A model generated the notes under the pieces. It was not told where the DNA came from. It did not search any database and saw only the letters and a program-made list of their open reading frames with translations. Of a stretch of DNA of 64,000 nucleotides, positions 1-8,115 are shown piece after piece. A program made the position numbers and the translations under genes. How positions within the stretch are numbered: the stretch's first letter is position 1; every line of letters begins with the position of its first letter. The stretch comes from UMGS1498 sp900552335. GTDB lineage: Bacteria > Bacillota_I > Bacilli_A > RF39 > UBA660. The stretch is from assembly GCA_902477075.1 (NCBI GenBank), contig CABSFU010000003.1, forward strand, positions 1-64,000. The letters are read 5' to 3'.

Positions 1-124
1 CTACTGCTGCTTTTTTCTTACTATCTTCTATTACATTCATTACCATTGGTACTGTTATTAATGTAATCACTGATAATATAACAATCACAGCTAATAATTC
101 AATCAATGTAAATCCTTTTTTCAT
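1..124 (-). CDS. Type IV prepilin-like protein, N-terminal fragment cut by window edge
   Basis: Only the first 41 codons lie in the window. They read MKKGFTLIELLAVIVILSV and continue as a hydrophobic helix ending in ...ITLITVPMVMNVIEDSKKKAA. This is a class III (prepilin peptidase) signal: basic tip, G-F-T-L-I-E cleavage/methylation motif with Glu at +5, then a hydrophobic helix. I chose the ATG at 124 because AAGGAAGG lies 9 nt upstream; an in-frame ATG at 133 sits almost on that site. The N-terminus is nearly identical to that of the gene at 22411-23499, and both share the same leader. Mature function (pilin or pseudopilin adhesin) is inferred. Confidence 0.85.
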   Translation of the reverse strand, partial: MKKGFTLIELLAVIVILSVITLITVPMVMNVIEDSKKKAAV

Positions 125-133
125 GTTCTTCAT

Positions 134-282
134 CCTTCCTTTTTATAGCAACAAAAAAGAAGAGGTATTTAAAATACCCCCCCCCGTTTGCATATAGTAA
201 ACACTAAAAATTTGCTATCTACAAACTATATTACTATTTTTATTTACACATCTATCTTATCAAAAAAGATACTCTTTTTCAA
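134..282 (-). promoter_or_regulatory. Poly-G leader, copy A (promoter plus 5' UTR)
   Basis: Reading the minus strand, TTGAAA (277-282) and TAAGAT (254-259) are 17 bp apart, so transcription should start near 247. The transcript then carries a leader of about 115 nt that is closely repeated at 9682-9831 and 23506-23658. It contains AUAGUAA, a matching UUACUAU, a run of 9 G (plus-strand C at 177-185), the hairpin GGUAUUU/AAAUACC followed by a U-rich stretch, and a second AUAGUAA partner (UUGCUAU, about 145-151) just before the ribosome-binding site. The promoter and repeat are seen; regulation by attenuation or tract-length change is inferred. Confidence 0.75.
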
Positions 283-307
283 GTACCTATTTTTTTTGAT
301 AAAATTT

Positions 308-1861
308 TTATTTTGCCTCTTCTGTTGCTCTAGTTTCACGGATAACTGTTACTTTGATTGTACCAGGATATTGTAATTCATTTTCTATCTTTGTTTTGAT
401 ATCACGTGCCACCTTATAGCTTCCTAAATCATCTACTTCTTCTGGTTTTACAATTACCCTAATTTCTCTACCAGCTTGAACTGCGTAAGTTTTATCTACC
501 CCTTCCATACTGTTAGCAATATTTTCAAGATCTTGTAATCTTTGAATATAATTTTCTAAAGAGTCATTTCTAGCCCCTGGACGTGATGCAGATAAAGTAT
601 CAGCAATTGCTACAATAACAGAAATAACATTTGTTGCTTCCGTATCTCCATGATGAGATTCTATTGCATTAATGACAATTTCATTTTCTCCATATTTATG
701 CGCTAGATCACTTCCTAAAGTAACATGACTGCCTTCTACTTCATGATCAATTGCTTTTCCAATATCGTGAAGTAATCCTGCTCTTTTGGCTATTACAACA
801 TTTTCGCCTAATTCACTAGCTAATAATCCTGACAGATGGGCGACTTCAATGGAATGCGTTAATGCATTTTGTCCATAACTTGTTCTAAAATGTAACTTAC
901 CAATTAATTCTACTAATTCAGGATCTACTTTTGTAATTCCAAGTTCAAATAAAGCAGATTCACCATATTCTCTAATTTGTGATGTAATTTCTTTTAAACT
1001 TTTATCATATAGTTCTTCAATACGAGTAGGATGAATTCTTCCGTCTTTAATAAGCCCCTCAATGGTAACGCGAGCAATTTCTCTTCTTAAAGGATCAAAA
1101 CTAGATAGTACAATTGCTTCAGGTGTATCATCAATAATTAAGTCAACGCCTGTTACCGCTTCAATTGTTCTGATATTTCTACCTTCTCTACCAATAATTC
1201 TTCCTTTCATTTCGTCATTTGGTAAAGTAACAACTGTAACTGTTTGCTCATTAGCTACATCACCAGCATATTTTTGCATACAAGATACAAGTAATGATTT
1301 TGCTTTTTTATCAGCTTCTAATTTGGCATCTGTTTCTCTCTCTTTGATGTAGACCGATATCTCTAAATTCATCATATCTTCTACTTTTTTTAAAACCATA
1401 TCTTTTGCCTGTTTTTTAGTTAAACCTGCTATTTTTTCTAATTCATTGATTTGCTCATTTTTTATGTCTTCCACTTTTGCTTGTTCTAATTGAATTTCTT
1501 TTTGTTTATTAATTAATAAATTTTCTTTTTCTTCCAACATTTGTTCGCGATTTTGTAACGTTTGATCTCTACGTTCAATATTGTTCTCGCGTGTTAGTAA
1601 ACGTTGTTCAGAATCTATTACTTCTGCCTTTTTTTCTTTAATTTCTTTTTCTGCTTCAATTTTTAATTTATGTATTTCTTCTTTACTTTCTAAGATGTTA
1701 TCTCTTTTTATTTTATCTGCTTCTTTTTTTGCATTTTCGATTATTTTTTCTGCCTTAGATGAAGCAGAAATTCCCTTAAGATAATTAATAATAAACATTA
1801 TAATAATGCCAACAAAAAGTCCAATTAATACTAGTAAAATGGATAAAATCATTTCATTCAT
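308..1861 (-). CDS. rny: Ribonuclease Y
   Basis: Membrane-anchored endoribonuclease that initiates mRNA decay in Firmicutes. The 517-aa product has an N-terminal transmembrane helix, a long charged coiled coil (roughly residues 30-200), a KH RNA-binding domain with the GRIIGREGRNIRTIE signature, and an HD phosphohydrolase domain with LLHDIGKAIDHE. Length matches the family (about 520 aa). I start at 1861 because GGAGG sits 5 nt upstream; an upstream in-frame ATG at 1873 overlaps that site. It ends just before the promoter of poly-G leader copy A. Confidence 0.97.
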   Translation of the reverse strand: MNEMILSILLVLIGLFVGIIIMFIINYLKGISASSKAEKIIENAKKEADKIKRDNILESKEEIHKLKIEAEKEIKEKKAEVIDSEQRLLTRENNIERRDQTLQNREQMLEEKENLLINKQKEIQLEQAKVEDIKNEQINELEKIAGLTKKQAKDMVLKKVEDMMNLEISVYIKERETDAKLEADKKAKSLLVSCMQKYAGDVANEQTVTVVTLPNDEMKGRIIGREGRNIRTIEAVTGVDLIIDDTPEAIVLSSFDPLRREIARVTIEGLIKDGRIHPTRIEELYDKSLKEITSQIREYGESALFELGITKVDPELVELIGKLHFRTSYGQNALTHSIEVAHLSGLLASELGENVVIAKRAGLLHDIGKAIDHEVEGSHVTLGSDLAHKYGENEIVINAIESHHGDTEATNVISVIVAIADTLSASRPGARNDSLENYIQRLQDLENIANSMEGVDKTYAVQAGREIRVIVKPEEVDDLGSYKVARDIKTKIENELQYPGTIKVTVIRETRATEEAK

Positions 1862-1997
1862 AATGACCTCCATTCTATTTAGTAAAATATTATTTCACTA
1901 ATATCATTGTAATGAATTTCTATTGAATTGTCAAGAAAATTTGACTTATGTGATGGGATGTGGTAGCATAGCTGAAAAACAGGGGGGAATATTCAAA

Positions 1998-2549
1998 ATG
2001 AATAACGATATCCAATTAGTTCTAAAAAAATACAACAAATTATTATCTAATATAGATTATAAAATAAATTCAATAACAAACCAAATTGCTCTGAATCATC
2101 AGTTAATTAATAATTTAGAGAACAGCACTCCTTCTAAGTCAAAGTCTAAAAAATGGATTATTTATGCTTGCCTCACATTCTTGTTCATTATTAGTGGTAT
2201 TTTTATCATATTTAACCCTATTATGATAAGTTCTCTTACTATTTTTCAAAATTTTTTACTTTCATCTATTGTAAACGGAGTTTTCTTATTTGCTTCAGGA
2301 AATATGTTTTATAAAACCTTTAAAAATTACTCCCATAAAATGGACTTTACTATTATAGAAACGTTAAAAGTAAATAATAGCAAGCTATTAAACGAAAAAG
2401 AAAAATTAGTTTTAAATAGGCAAGAAATTATTGAAATGAAAAAAAATATCGATGAACTAAAGGAATATTATTTAAAAGAATATAAAAACACTTATCATGT
2501 AGAATATAATGATTTAACGAATCATTATATCAAAAAAAGGAAATTTTAA
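1998..2549 (+). CDS. Two-TM membrane protein of unknown function
   Basis: 183 aa, read from the ATG at 1998, which follows AGGGGGGA; an open frame extends upstream but lacks a better start. Residues near 50-75 and 85-110 form two hydrophobic helices. They are flanked by an N-terminal helix rich in N/K/L and a C-terminal charged, coiled-coil-like segment ending in KKRKF. I do not recognise a family. It converges on recA, with stop codons overlapping by 4 nt, so transcription read-through between them is possible. It may be a small envelope protein; no function is claimed. Confidence 0.7.
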   Translation: MNNDIQLVLKKYNKLLSNIDYKINSITNQIALNHQLINNLENSTPSKSKSKKWIIYACLTFLFIISGIFIIFNPIMISSLTIFQNFLLSSIVNGVFLFASGNMFYKTFKNYSHKMDFTIIETLKVNNSKLLNEKEKLVLNRQEIIEMKKNIDELKEYYLKEYKNTYHVEYNDLTNHYIKKRKF

Positions 2550-3568
2550 CTTTCCTTTTTTGTTTCTTCTTTTTTCTTATTAATTCCGTAATATTCTCGT
2601 GTTTTTTCTTCTAATTCATTACGTAAATCTGGTTTATTTCTTAATAATTCTTTTACATTTTCTTTTCCTTGTCCTAATTTTTCACCCTTATAAGCATACC
2701 AAGCTCCACTTTTCTCAATAATACCAGCTTCACTAGCTAAGTCAACAATTTCGCCTTCCTTTGAAACACCTTCACCATACATAATATCTACATTACAACT
2801 TTTAAAAGGTGGTGCCATTTTATTTTTTACAACTTTAATAGATGTTTTATTTCCAATAATATTTGTTCCATCTTTTATTTGTTCTGCACGACGAATATCT
2901 AAACGAATTGAGGAATAGAATTTAAGTGCTCTTCCTCCAGTTGTAGTTTCTGGATTTCCAAACATTACACCTACTTTTTCACGTAATTGATTAATAAAAA
3001 TTGCTATAGTATTTGTTTTGTTGATAGCACCAGATAATTTTCTTAAAGCTTGGCTCATTAATCTAGCTTGTAAGCCAACATGGCTATCTCCCATTTCACC
3101 TTCAATTTCTGCTTGTGGAACTAATGCCGCTACACTATCAATTACAATAACACTAATAGCGCCACTTCTAACTAAAGCCTCACAAATTTCTAAAGCTTGT
3201 TCTCCATTATCTGGTTGTGACAATAAAAGTTCATTGATGTTAACGCCTATTTTTGCAGCATATGTTGGATCTAAAGCATGTTCTGCATCTATAAAAGCAG
3301 CCCTTCCACCTAATTTTTGGGCTTCTGCAATTGCGTGAAGTGCGAATGTAGTCTTACCACTAGATTCTGGCCCATATATTTCTATAATTCTTCCCTTTGG
3401 ATATCCTCCTATGCCAAGAGCGATATCTAATGATAATGAACCACTTGAAATTGTGTCTATTTCACGATGCTCATGATCACCCAATTTCATAACAGATCCT
3501 TTTCCGAATTGTTTTTCTATATCTAATAATACTTGGTCTAATGTTTTATCACTAGTTGTTTTTACCAT
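2546..3568 (-). CDS. recA: Recombinase RecA
   Basis: 340-aa DNA strand-exchange and LexA-coprotease filament protein. Seen: Walker A GPESSGKT, the Walker B region AISVIVIDSVAALVP, the L1/L2 DNA-binding region around MSQALRKLSGAINKTNT and FINQLREKVGVMFGNPETTTGGRALKFY, and an acidic/lysine-rich tail. Length is normal for the family. The start follows a GGGAGG site. A strong promoter and a LexA-like operator lie directly upstream (3593-3643), so SOS control is expected. No intein or truncation is present. Confidence 0.99.
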   Translation of the reverse strand: MVKTTSDKTLDQVLLDIEKQFGKGSVMKLGDHEHREIDTISSGSLSLDIALGIGGYPKGRIIEIYGPESSGKTTFALHAIAEAQKLGGRAAFIDAEHALDPTYAAKIGVNINELLLSQPDNGEQALEICEALVRSGAISVIVIDSVAALVPQAEIEGEMGDSHVGLQARLMSQALRKLSGAINKTNTIAIFINQLREKVGVMFGNPETTTGGRALKFYSSIRLDIRRAEQIKDGTNIIGNKTSIKVVKNKMAPPFKSCNVDIMYGEGVSKEGEIVDLASEAGIIEKSGAWYAYKGEKLGQGKENVKELLRNKPDLRNELEEKTREYYGINKKKEETKKES

Positions 3569-3592
3569 TTTAATTCCTCCCTTACAGTAATA

Positions 3593-3643
3593 AGTATATA
3601 TTAAATTGTTATAATTGTCAACAAAAATGCGAACATTTGTTTC
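3593..3643 (-). promoter_or_regulatory. recA promoter with LexA-like SOS box
   Basis: On the minus strand TTGACA (3616-3621) is separated by exactly 17 bp from TATACT (3593-3598), just upstream of recA. Immediately upstream of the -35 lies CGAACATTTGTTTC (plus strand 3630-3643). It matches the Bacillus-type LexA consensus CGAAC-N4-GTTYG at all but the last base. LexA itself is not in the window, so repression is inferred. Confidence 0.75.
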
Positions 3644-3716
3644 ACTTTATTTTTGCTTTCATATATATTATTGCTATTTTATTATAAAATACCTAATTTT
3701 AAAAAGAAAAAATGCA

Positions 3717-4304
3717 TTATTGCATTTTTAGATATTTTTTGCTATTTGTAACATATTGAATAGAAATAACAATGCATAAAACAGAGGAAATCATTAATAA
3801 AACATCAGAAACTTTAAAATTCACTAATTCAAAAGGTAAATTATAAAATAGAGTCAAAATAATACCTGTATGAATGAAAAATTTTTGAATTTTTTGAATA
3901 CTACGTTTTATTTTAATATCTTCTATACAATTTTTTTGAATGGAATTATTGATAACTTCTGTCGTTACCACTACTAATGGAATAATGGAAGAAATAAAAC
4001 CATTTACTGAAAGAACGATCAAAGTAGAATCAACCAAAACTCTGTCAGCAATATCATCCATAATTTTTCCCGCTATTGTTTCCATTTCATATTTTCTAGC
4101 TAATTTTCCATCTATAATATCTGATATAACTGCAAGTAAAAATAAGAAACCTGCTATAAAATAACGAATATCTATTACAATAGATTCGTTTATAAATAAA
4201 TTTGGCAAAGAAATTCCAACTGCTTCAAATGGAAATAATAAAATTACTAATATAACAGCAGTTAATATAATACGTCCAAAAGTGATTTTATTAGGTAAAT
4301 TCAT
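3717..4304 (-). CDS. pgsA: CDP-alcohol phosphatidyltransferase, probable phosphatidylglycerophosphate synthase
   Basis: 195-aa integral membrane enzyme, expected to make phosphatidylglycerophosphate from CDP-diacylglycerol and glycerol-3-phosphate. It has the complete CAP motif D-x2-D-G-x2-A-R-x8-G-x3-D-x3-D (DIIDGKLAR ... GKIMDDIAD), plus several hydrophobic helices and an N-terminal LPNKITFGRIIL segment typical of PgsA. It directly follows the RodZ-like gene (8-bp gap), the order seen in many Firmicutes (rodZ-pgsA-recA). A second CAP-motif protein is encoded at 11108-11833, so which one is the main PgsA is not certain; this context favours the present gene. Confidence 0.88.
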   Translation of the reverse strand: MNLPNKITFGRIILTAVILVILLFPFEAVGISLPNLFINESIVIDIRYFIAGFLFLLAVISDIIDGKLARKYEMETIAGKIMDDIADRVLVDSTLIVLSVNGFISSIIPLVVVTTEVINNSIQKNCIEDIKIKRSIQKIQKFFIHTGIILTLFYNLPFELVNFKVSDVLLMISSVLCIVISIQYVTNSKKYLKMQ

Positions 4305-4312
4305 ATGGCCTC

Positions 4313-4798
4313 CTAAAGACTACTACTTACAACTAAGTTTCCATTGTTGTCTTTGTTATGATCTGTTTTTACTAAATCTCCAATCAAAAAAATAAGAACC
4401 AATACTAATACTACAATTGATATGATCATAACAATTGTCAACAAATTAGATTTCTTTTTTCTTTCTAAAGTATAAGGAGATATAATTCTTTTTCCTTTAT
4501 TTTTTTTCTTTTCTATTTTTTTCTTAGCTTTTTGAATATCTGATAAAGATATCTTTGATGTATAATCAAACATATATTCATTAAAATCATCAATCATACC
4601 ATCATAATCCAAACCTAAGTATTTTGAATATTCCTTTACAAGACCTTTTACATATAAAATATCTTTAAATGCCTTCATATTGCCATCTTCTATATTTTGA
4701 ATTTGACTCGGTCTAACTTTTAAGTCACCAGCTACTTCTTCTACTGAAACCCCAATACTTTCCCTGGCCTCTTTTAAAGTTTCACCAATTTCTTTCAT
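4313..4798 (-). CDS. RodZ-like helix-turn-helix membrane protein
   Basis: 161 aa. Residues 1-70 form an Xre/RodZ-type HTH (IGETLKEARESIGVSVEEVA ... SQIQNIEDGN). A lysine-rich linker (AKKKIEKKKNKGKR) leads to one transmembrane helix near 125-148 and a very short outside tail. RodZ links MreB to the cell-elongation machinery; this copy lacks most of the extracytoplasmic domain of longer homologues. The start follows GGAAGGTGA. It sits upstream of pgsA as in Bacillus. An alternative is a membrane-tethered transcription regulator. Confidence 0.8.
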   Translation of the reverse strand: MKEIGETLKEARESIGVSVEEVAGDLKVRPSQIQNIEDGNMKAFKDILYVKGLVKEYSKYLGLDYDGMIDDFNEYMFDYTSKISLSDIQKAKKKIEKKKNKGKRIISPYTLERKKKSNLLTIVMIISIVVLVLVLIFLIGDLVKTDHNKDNNGNLVVSSSL

Positions 4799-4835
4799 AT
4801 ATTCACCTTCCCAAGGATTTCATTAAAAAAAATAA

Positions 4836-5172
4836 TATTTTATAAGCCATGTTCTGTACCTTACGGTGACAAACATTTATCTATCGATCACTCGATTCCA
4901 CACTTGATTCTGTTTCTCTTATGTGAATTCCCCTACCATAATTTGGGTTTCTCACTCGCGGGGGTTACCACGTTCCACTTCCATCCTTTTGGACTTAATC
5001 GTCTCTTTGGCCCTTTACGTTTACTTTAGCCATGTCAAAGATTTAGGCTATTTCAACTCCGTCAGTTATAAACTGCTATAGGTTATTTTTTCCCTATACA
5101 CGAACACTATAGTCATCACAGACTATGTGAGCATGGACTTTCCTCTATATTACATGAATACAGCGTTTGTCA
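4836..5172 (-). ncRNA. rnpB: RNase P RNA (type B-like)
   Basis: The minus strand carries RNase P RNA landmarks in order: GAGGAAAGTCCATGCTC near the 5' end, AAGGGCCAAAGAGACG and GTGGAACGTGGTAACCCC in the middle, GAGTGAGAAACCC, and the 3' signature GGTACAGAACATGGCTTATA. About 337 nt, within the usual 330-400 nt. A T-run at about 4824-4830 follows. The transcript lies between gpsB and the RodZ-like gene, next to gpsB as in Bacillus relatives. The exact ends are estimated. It processes tRNA 5' ends with RnpA. Confidence 0.95.
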
Positions 5173-5177
5173 AAATA

Positions 5178-5504
5178 TTATTCTTCTTTTCCATAAATTA
5201 TTTTTTCTAAATTGGATAATCTTCTAAGTAAATCTGCATTACTAACATCTCGATTAGAACCATCTTTTAAAACTTCTAACTTAGTCTTTAAATTTCTAAC
5301 TTCTTGTTTTAAACGAATATTGTCTTCTAATAATTCTTTTTTTTCACTTTCACTCTCTTTAATAATTGATGTAAAAGTGTCATAGTCTCTAATCACTAAA
5401 TCTAGAAATTTATCCACTTCTTGAGGTCGATATCCTCTCGTATCTACTTTGAAATCCTTTTCTAAAATTTCTTTACTTGTAAGTAATATTCTATCTTGAT
5501 ACAT
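5178..5504 (-). CDS. gpsB: Cell division protein GpsB (DivIVA family)
   Basis: 108 aa. The N-terminal DivIVA/GpsB lipid-binding module reads LTSKEILEKDFKVDTRGYRP, then QEVDKFLDLVIRDY. A coiled coil follows (residues about 35-75), then a short C-terminal helix (LLRRLSNLEKIIYG), the region that trimerises in GpsB. Length matches GpsB (about 100 aa) rather than DivIVA (over 150). I start at 5504 because GAGGTGG lies 6 nt upstream; the longer frame to 5534 would bury that site. It coordinates PBPs and division at the septum. It is transcribed in the same direction as rnpB just downstream. Confidence 0.9.
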   Translation of the reverse strand: MYQDRILLTSKEILEKDFKVDTRGYRPQEVDKFLDLVIRDYDTFTSIIKESESEKKELLEDNIRLKQEVRNLKTKLEVLKDGSNRDVSNADLLRRLSNLEKIIYGKEE

Positions 5505-5635
5505 TTGAAACCACCTCTTTTTCACTGCTATCATTTTCTCAAAAAAATGTCATTTTGTCAATGTCTATCATATTAATCGAATGAAACCAAATTTTGGAAC
5601 AATTGTTAGTTTCACATTTTTCACTATCATAGCAT

Positions 5636-5662
5636 CAAAAAACCTTTGAAAATCAAAGGTTA
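5636..5662 (-). terminator. Rho-independent terminator after tRNA-Ala
   Basis: Minus strand AACCTTTGA, TTT loop, TCAAAGGTT, then TTTTT. A 9-bp stem a few bases downstream of the tRNA 3' end. Confidence 0.8.
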
Positions 5663-5672
5663 AATATCAATA

Positions 5673-5749
5673 TGGTGGAGAATGAGGGATTCGAACCCTT
5701 GACCCCCACGGTGCAAACGTGGTGCTCTAGCCAGCTGAGCTAATTCCCC
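5673..5749 (-). tRNA. tRNA-Ala (anticodon UGC)
   Basis: 77 nt including an encoded CCA. The acceptor GGGGAAT pairs with ATTCTCC. The anticodon stem CCACG/CGTGG holds loop TTTGCAC, giving anticodon TGC. The T arm GGGTTCGAATCCC is intact. Standalone gene upstream of a terminator. Confidence 0.97.
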
Positions 5750-5813
5750 AAAACAATTGAACGAATAAATTATATCATAGAGGTCATTTATAAGTCAACT
5801 GTTTTTTTTATTT

Positions 5814-6119
5814 TTATAAGGATTCTATGTGAAATTCTATTATTTCACTCATATTAGATAGTTCTAATATTTTAGAATAATGTTGTTTTTCTAAGTAAGT
5901 ATACATTAATTCAAGTGGTTGTAAAGAAGTAAATATTGCTGTGATTAACAGTCCATCATATACAACGTATAATTTATAATGATTTCCCTTTTGGATTTCT
6001 TTTAATAATAGTGTTTCTTCTTTTATAACGCCTTGATAATGAAAAGGTAAGACATCACATAATATATTCTCTTTTTTATCAATTTTTAAGCTTTGACAAA
6101 TAGAATCAATTGTTCTCAT
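5814..6119 (-). CDS. Hypothetical protein following parE
   Basis: 101 aa, starting with MRTIDSICQSLKIDKKENIL. No family is recognised. The middle alternates hydrophobic and polar residues (HYKLYVVYDGLLITAIFTSL), suggesting a small alpha/beta fold. No signal peptide or membrane helix is visible. Its ATG shares one base with the parE stop (TAATG), so it is translationally coupled to parE. That is the place where parC is often found in Firmicutes. Confidence 0.75.
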   Translation of the reverse strand: MRTIDSICQSLKIDKKENILCDVLPFHYQGVIKEETLLLKEIQKGNHYKLYVVYDGLLITAIFTSLQPLELMYTYLEKQHYSKILELSNMSEIIEFHIESL

Positions 6120-8026
6120 TATATTTCGTAATTATCTTCCATAGAAAATTCAACATTTTCTTCTATCCACTCTTTTCTTGGTTCTACTTTATCTCCCATC
6201 AAAACACTAACTCGTTTTTCTGCTAATGCAGCATCACCAATACTTACTTTAATCATACTTCTAGTTGCAGGATCCATTGTTGTTTCCCATAATTGGTTAG
6301 CATCCATTTCACCTAGTCCTTTATATCTACTGATCTTATATTTTTTGTTACCCAACTTATTAATAATAGTTTGTCGATCTGTTTCTTCCCAAGCATAGGC
6401 TATTTCTTTTCCACTTTCAATTTTATAAAGAGGAGGTAGAGCAATATATAAATGGCCTTCCTCAATTAATGGTTTCATATAACGATAGAAGAAAGTTAAT
6501 AATAAAATCTGAATATGAGCCCCATCATCATCAGCATCTGTCATAATAATTACTTTATCATAATTAATCTCTTTTACGTCGAAGCCACTTCCTACGCCTG
6601 CTCCGATTGTATGAATAATTGTATTAATTTCTTCATTTTTGAAGATATCTTCCATTTTGGTTTTTTCTGTATTTAGCACCTTACCTCTAAGTGGTAAAAT
6701 GGCTTGATATTTTCTATCTCTTCCTGTTTTAGCAGATCCACCGGCAGAATCTCCTTCGACTAAAAATAATTCATTTATTTTTGGATTTTTTGATTGGGCT
6801 GGCGTTAACTTACTACTAATTAATTTTTCCTTTTTCCCTTTATCTTTGCCATTACGAGCCTCATCTCTGGCTTTTCTTGCTGCCTCTCTTGCATTTTTGC
6901 TTTTTAACATCTTACCTACTATATTAGTAGCAACTTGTTTATTTTCTTCTAAAAAGAACTGTAATTTTTCGGATACAATACTTTCTACAATGGGTCTAGC
7001 AATCGGCGTACCTAATTTTCCTTTTGTTTGACCTTCAAATTGTAATAAATTTTCTGGTATTTGTAGGCTAATAACCGCAGTCAACCCTTCTCTTGTGTCT
7101 GGTCCTTCAAAAGTTTTGTCTTTGTTTTTTAAATAACCATTATTTTTAGCATAGTCATTAAATATTTTAGTAATAGCTGTTTTAAAACCAACTTCATGTG
7201 TTCCACCATCAACTGTTTTTACATTATTTACAAAAGAAATAATGTTTTCGGAATAACTATCTGTGTATTGCAAAGCAACTTCTACATTAATTCCTTCCTT
7301 AGTACCTGAAAAATGGACTGTTTTGTGAAGAACATTTTTATCTTCATTTAAATAATCTACAAATGCTTCTAGACCATTTTCATAGAAGAAGGTTTCTTTT
7401 TTTTGATCAGCTACATCTTCTACTTCGATTGTTAATCCTTTTAATAAAAAGGCACTTTCTTGCATTCTTTCACATATTGCTGTAAAAGAAAAATGAGTAG
7501 TTGAAAAAATAGTTTCATCTGGTTTAAATGTTACAGTAGTACCTGTTTTTCCTGTTTTTCCTATTTTTTTTAGTGGTGTTTTTATATGTCCACCATTTTC
7601 AAATTCTATTTCATATTCAAAACCATCTTTTTTGATTTGAACTTTCATATATTTACTTAAGGCATTTACAACACTAGCACCAACGCCGTGTAACCCACCT
7701 GATACCTTATATCCACCAGCTTCAAATTTTCCACCTGCATGCAATACTGTATAAATAACTTCTGGGGTACTTTTTCCGCTACTATGCATTCCAACAGGAA
7801 CACCTCTACCCTCATCTTCTACTGTTATACTTTCATCTGCATTTATCACAACTCTTATTTTCTTACCAAAACCATTTATTGCTTCATCGATTGCGTTATC
7901 AACAATTTCCCATACTAAATGGTGAAGTCCTCTTTTATCTGTTGAACCAATATACATACCTGGACGTTTTCTTACTGCTTCTAGTCCTTCCAGTATCTTT
8001 ATGGAACTTTCATCATATTTTGCCAT
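6119..8026 (-). CDS. parE: DNA topoisomerase IV subunit B
   Basis: 635 aa. GHKL ATPase domain: IVDNAIDEA, DEGRGVPVGMH and GGLHGVGASVVNALS. Transducer domain with QTKGKLG. TOPRIM domain: EGDSAGGSAKTGRD and the Mg-binding MTDADDDGAHI. The C-terminus is LMGDKVEPRKEWIEENV. The text follows Bacillus ParE closely (FENGG, NENILSFVNN-type strings), which favours ParE over GyrB. It pairs with ParC to decatenate chromosomes, but parC is not adjacent or elsewhere in this window. The start follows a GGTGATAT site. Confidence 0.93.
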   Translation of the reverse strand: MAKYDESSIKILEGLEAVRKRPGMYIGSTDKRGLHHLVWEIVDNAIDEAINGFGKKIRVVINADESITVEDEGRGVPVGMHSSGKSTPEVIYTVLHAGGKFEAGGYKVSGGLHGVGASVVNALSKYMKVQIKKDGFEYEIEFENGGHIKTPLKKIGKTGKTGTTVTFKPDETIFSTTHFSFTAICERMQESAFLLKGLTIEVEDVADQKKETFFYENGLEAFVDYLNEDKNVLHKTVHFSGTKEGINVEVALQYTDSYSENIISFVNNVKTVDGGTHEVGFKTAITKIFNDYAKNNGYLKNKDKTFEGPDTREGLTAVISLQIPENLLQFEGQTKGKLGTPIARPIVESIVSEKLQFFLEENKQVATNIVGKMLKSKNAREAARKARDEARNGKDKGKKEKLISSKLTPAQSKNPKINELFLVEGDSAGGSAKTGRDRKYQAILPLRGKVLNTEKTKMEDIFKNEEINTIIHTIGAGVGSGFDVKEINYDKVIIMTDADDDGAHIQILLLTFFYRYMKPLIEEGHLYIALPPLYKIESGKEIAYAWEETDRQTIINKLGNKKYKISRYKGLGEMDANQLWETTMDPATRSMIKVSIGDAALAEKRVSVLMGDKVEPRKEWIEENVEFSMEDNYEI

Positions 8027-8049
8027 AATATCACCATAGTCATTATAAC

Positions 8050-8103
8050 AAAAAAAAGAAGAAATTACAAAGCTTTACGCACAAATTGTATTTCTTCTCC
8101 TAT
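8050..8103 (-). terminator. Terminator-like hairpin overlapping a GNAT gene remnant
   Basis: On the minus strand AGAAGAAATACAA and its near-complement TTTGTAATTTCTTCT enclose GTGCGTAAAGC and are followed by eight T. It would end the transcript of the 490-aa gene. The 5' arm and loop consist of the GNAT remnant described separately. Confidence 0.55.
8065..8100 (-). pseudogene. C-terminal remnant of a GNAT acetyltransferase gene
   Basis: Minus-strand codons read G-E-E-I-Q-F-V-R-K-A-L-stop. The intact acetyltransferase at 9859 ends E-E-M-Q-F-I-R-K-P-L-stop. The 33 nt at 8065-8097 and 9859-9891 are 29/33 identical and in the same orientation, flanking the 1.8-kb segment between them. Nothing more of the GNAT frame is readable upstream. 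This is best read as a duplicated gene end left by insertion or recombination. Confidence 0.6.
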
Positions 8104-8115
8104 TTTATTATTTTT

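Noticed and set aside
177..185. G/C homopolymer as a sequencing artefact
   Set aside because: Exact length may be unreliable, but the same run occurs at the same place in three independent copies, so a tract is real.
134..282. Known c-di-GMP riboswitch upstream of pilin genes
   Set aside because: The leader lacks the conserved GEMM-I or c-di-GMP-II sequence blocks. The G tract, the AUAGUAA pairings and the terminator-like hairpin do not match them.
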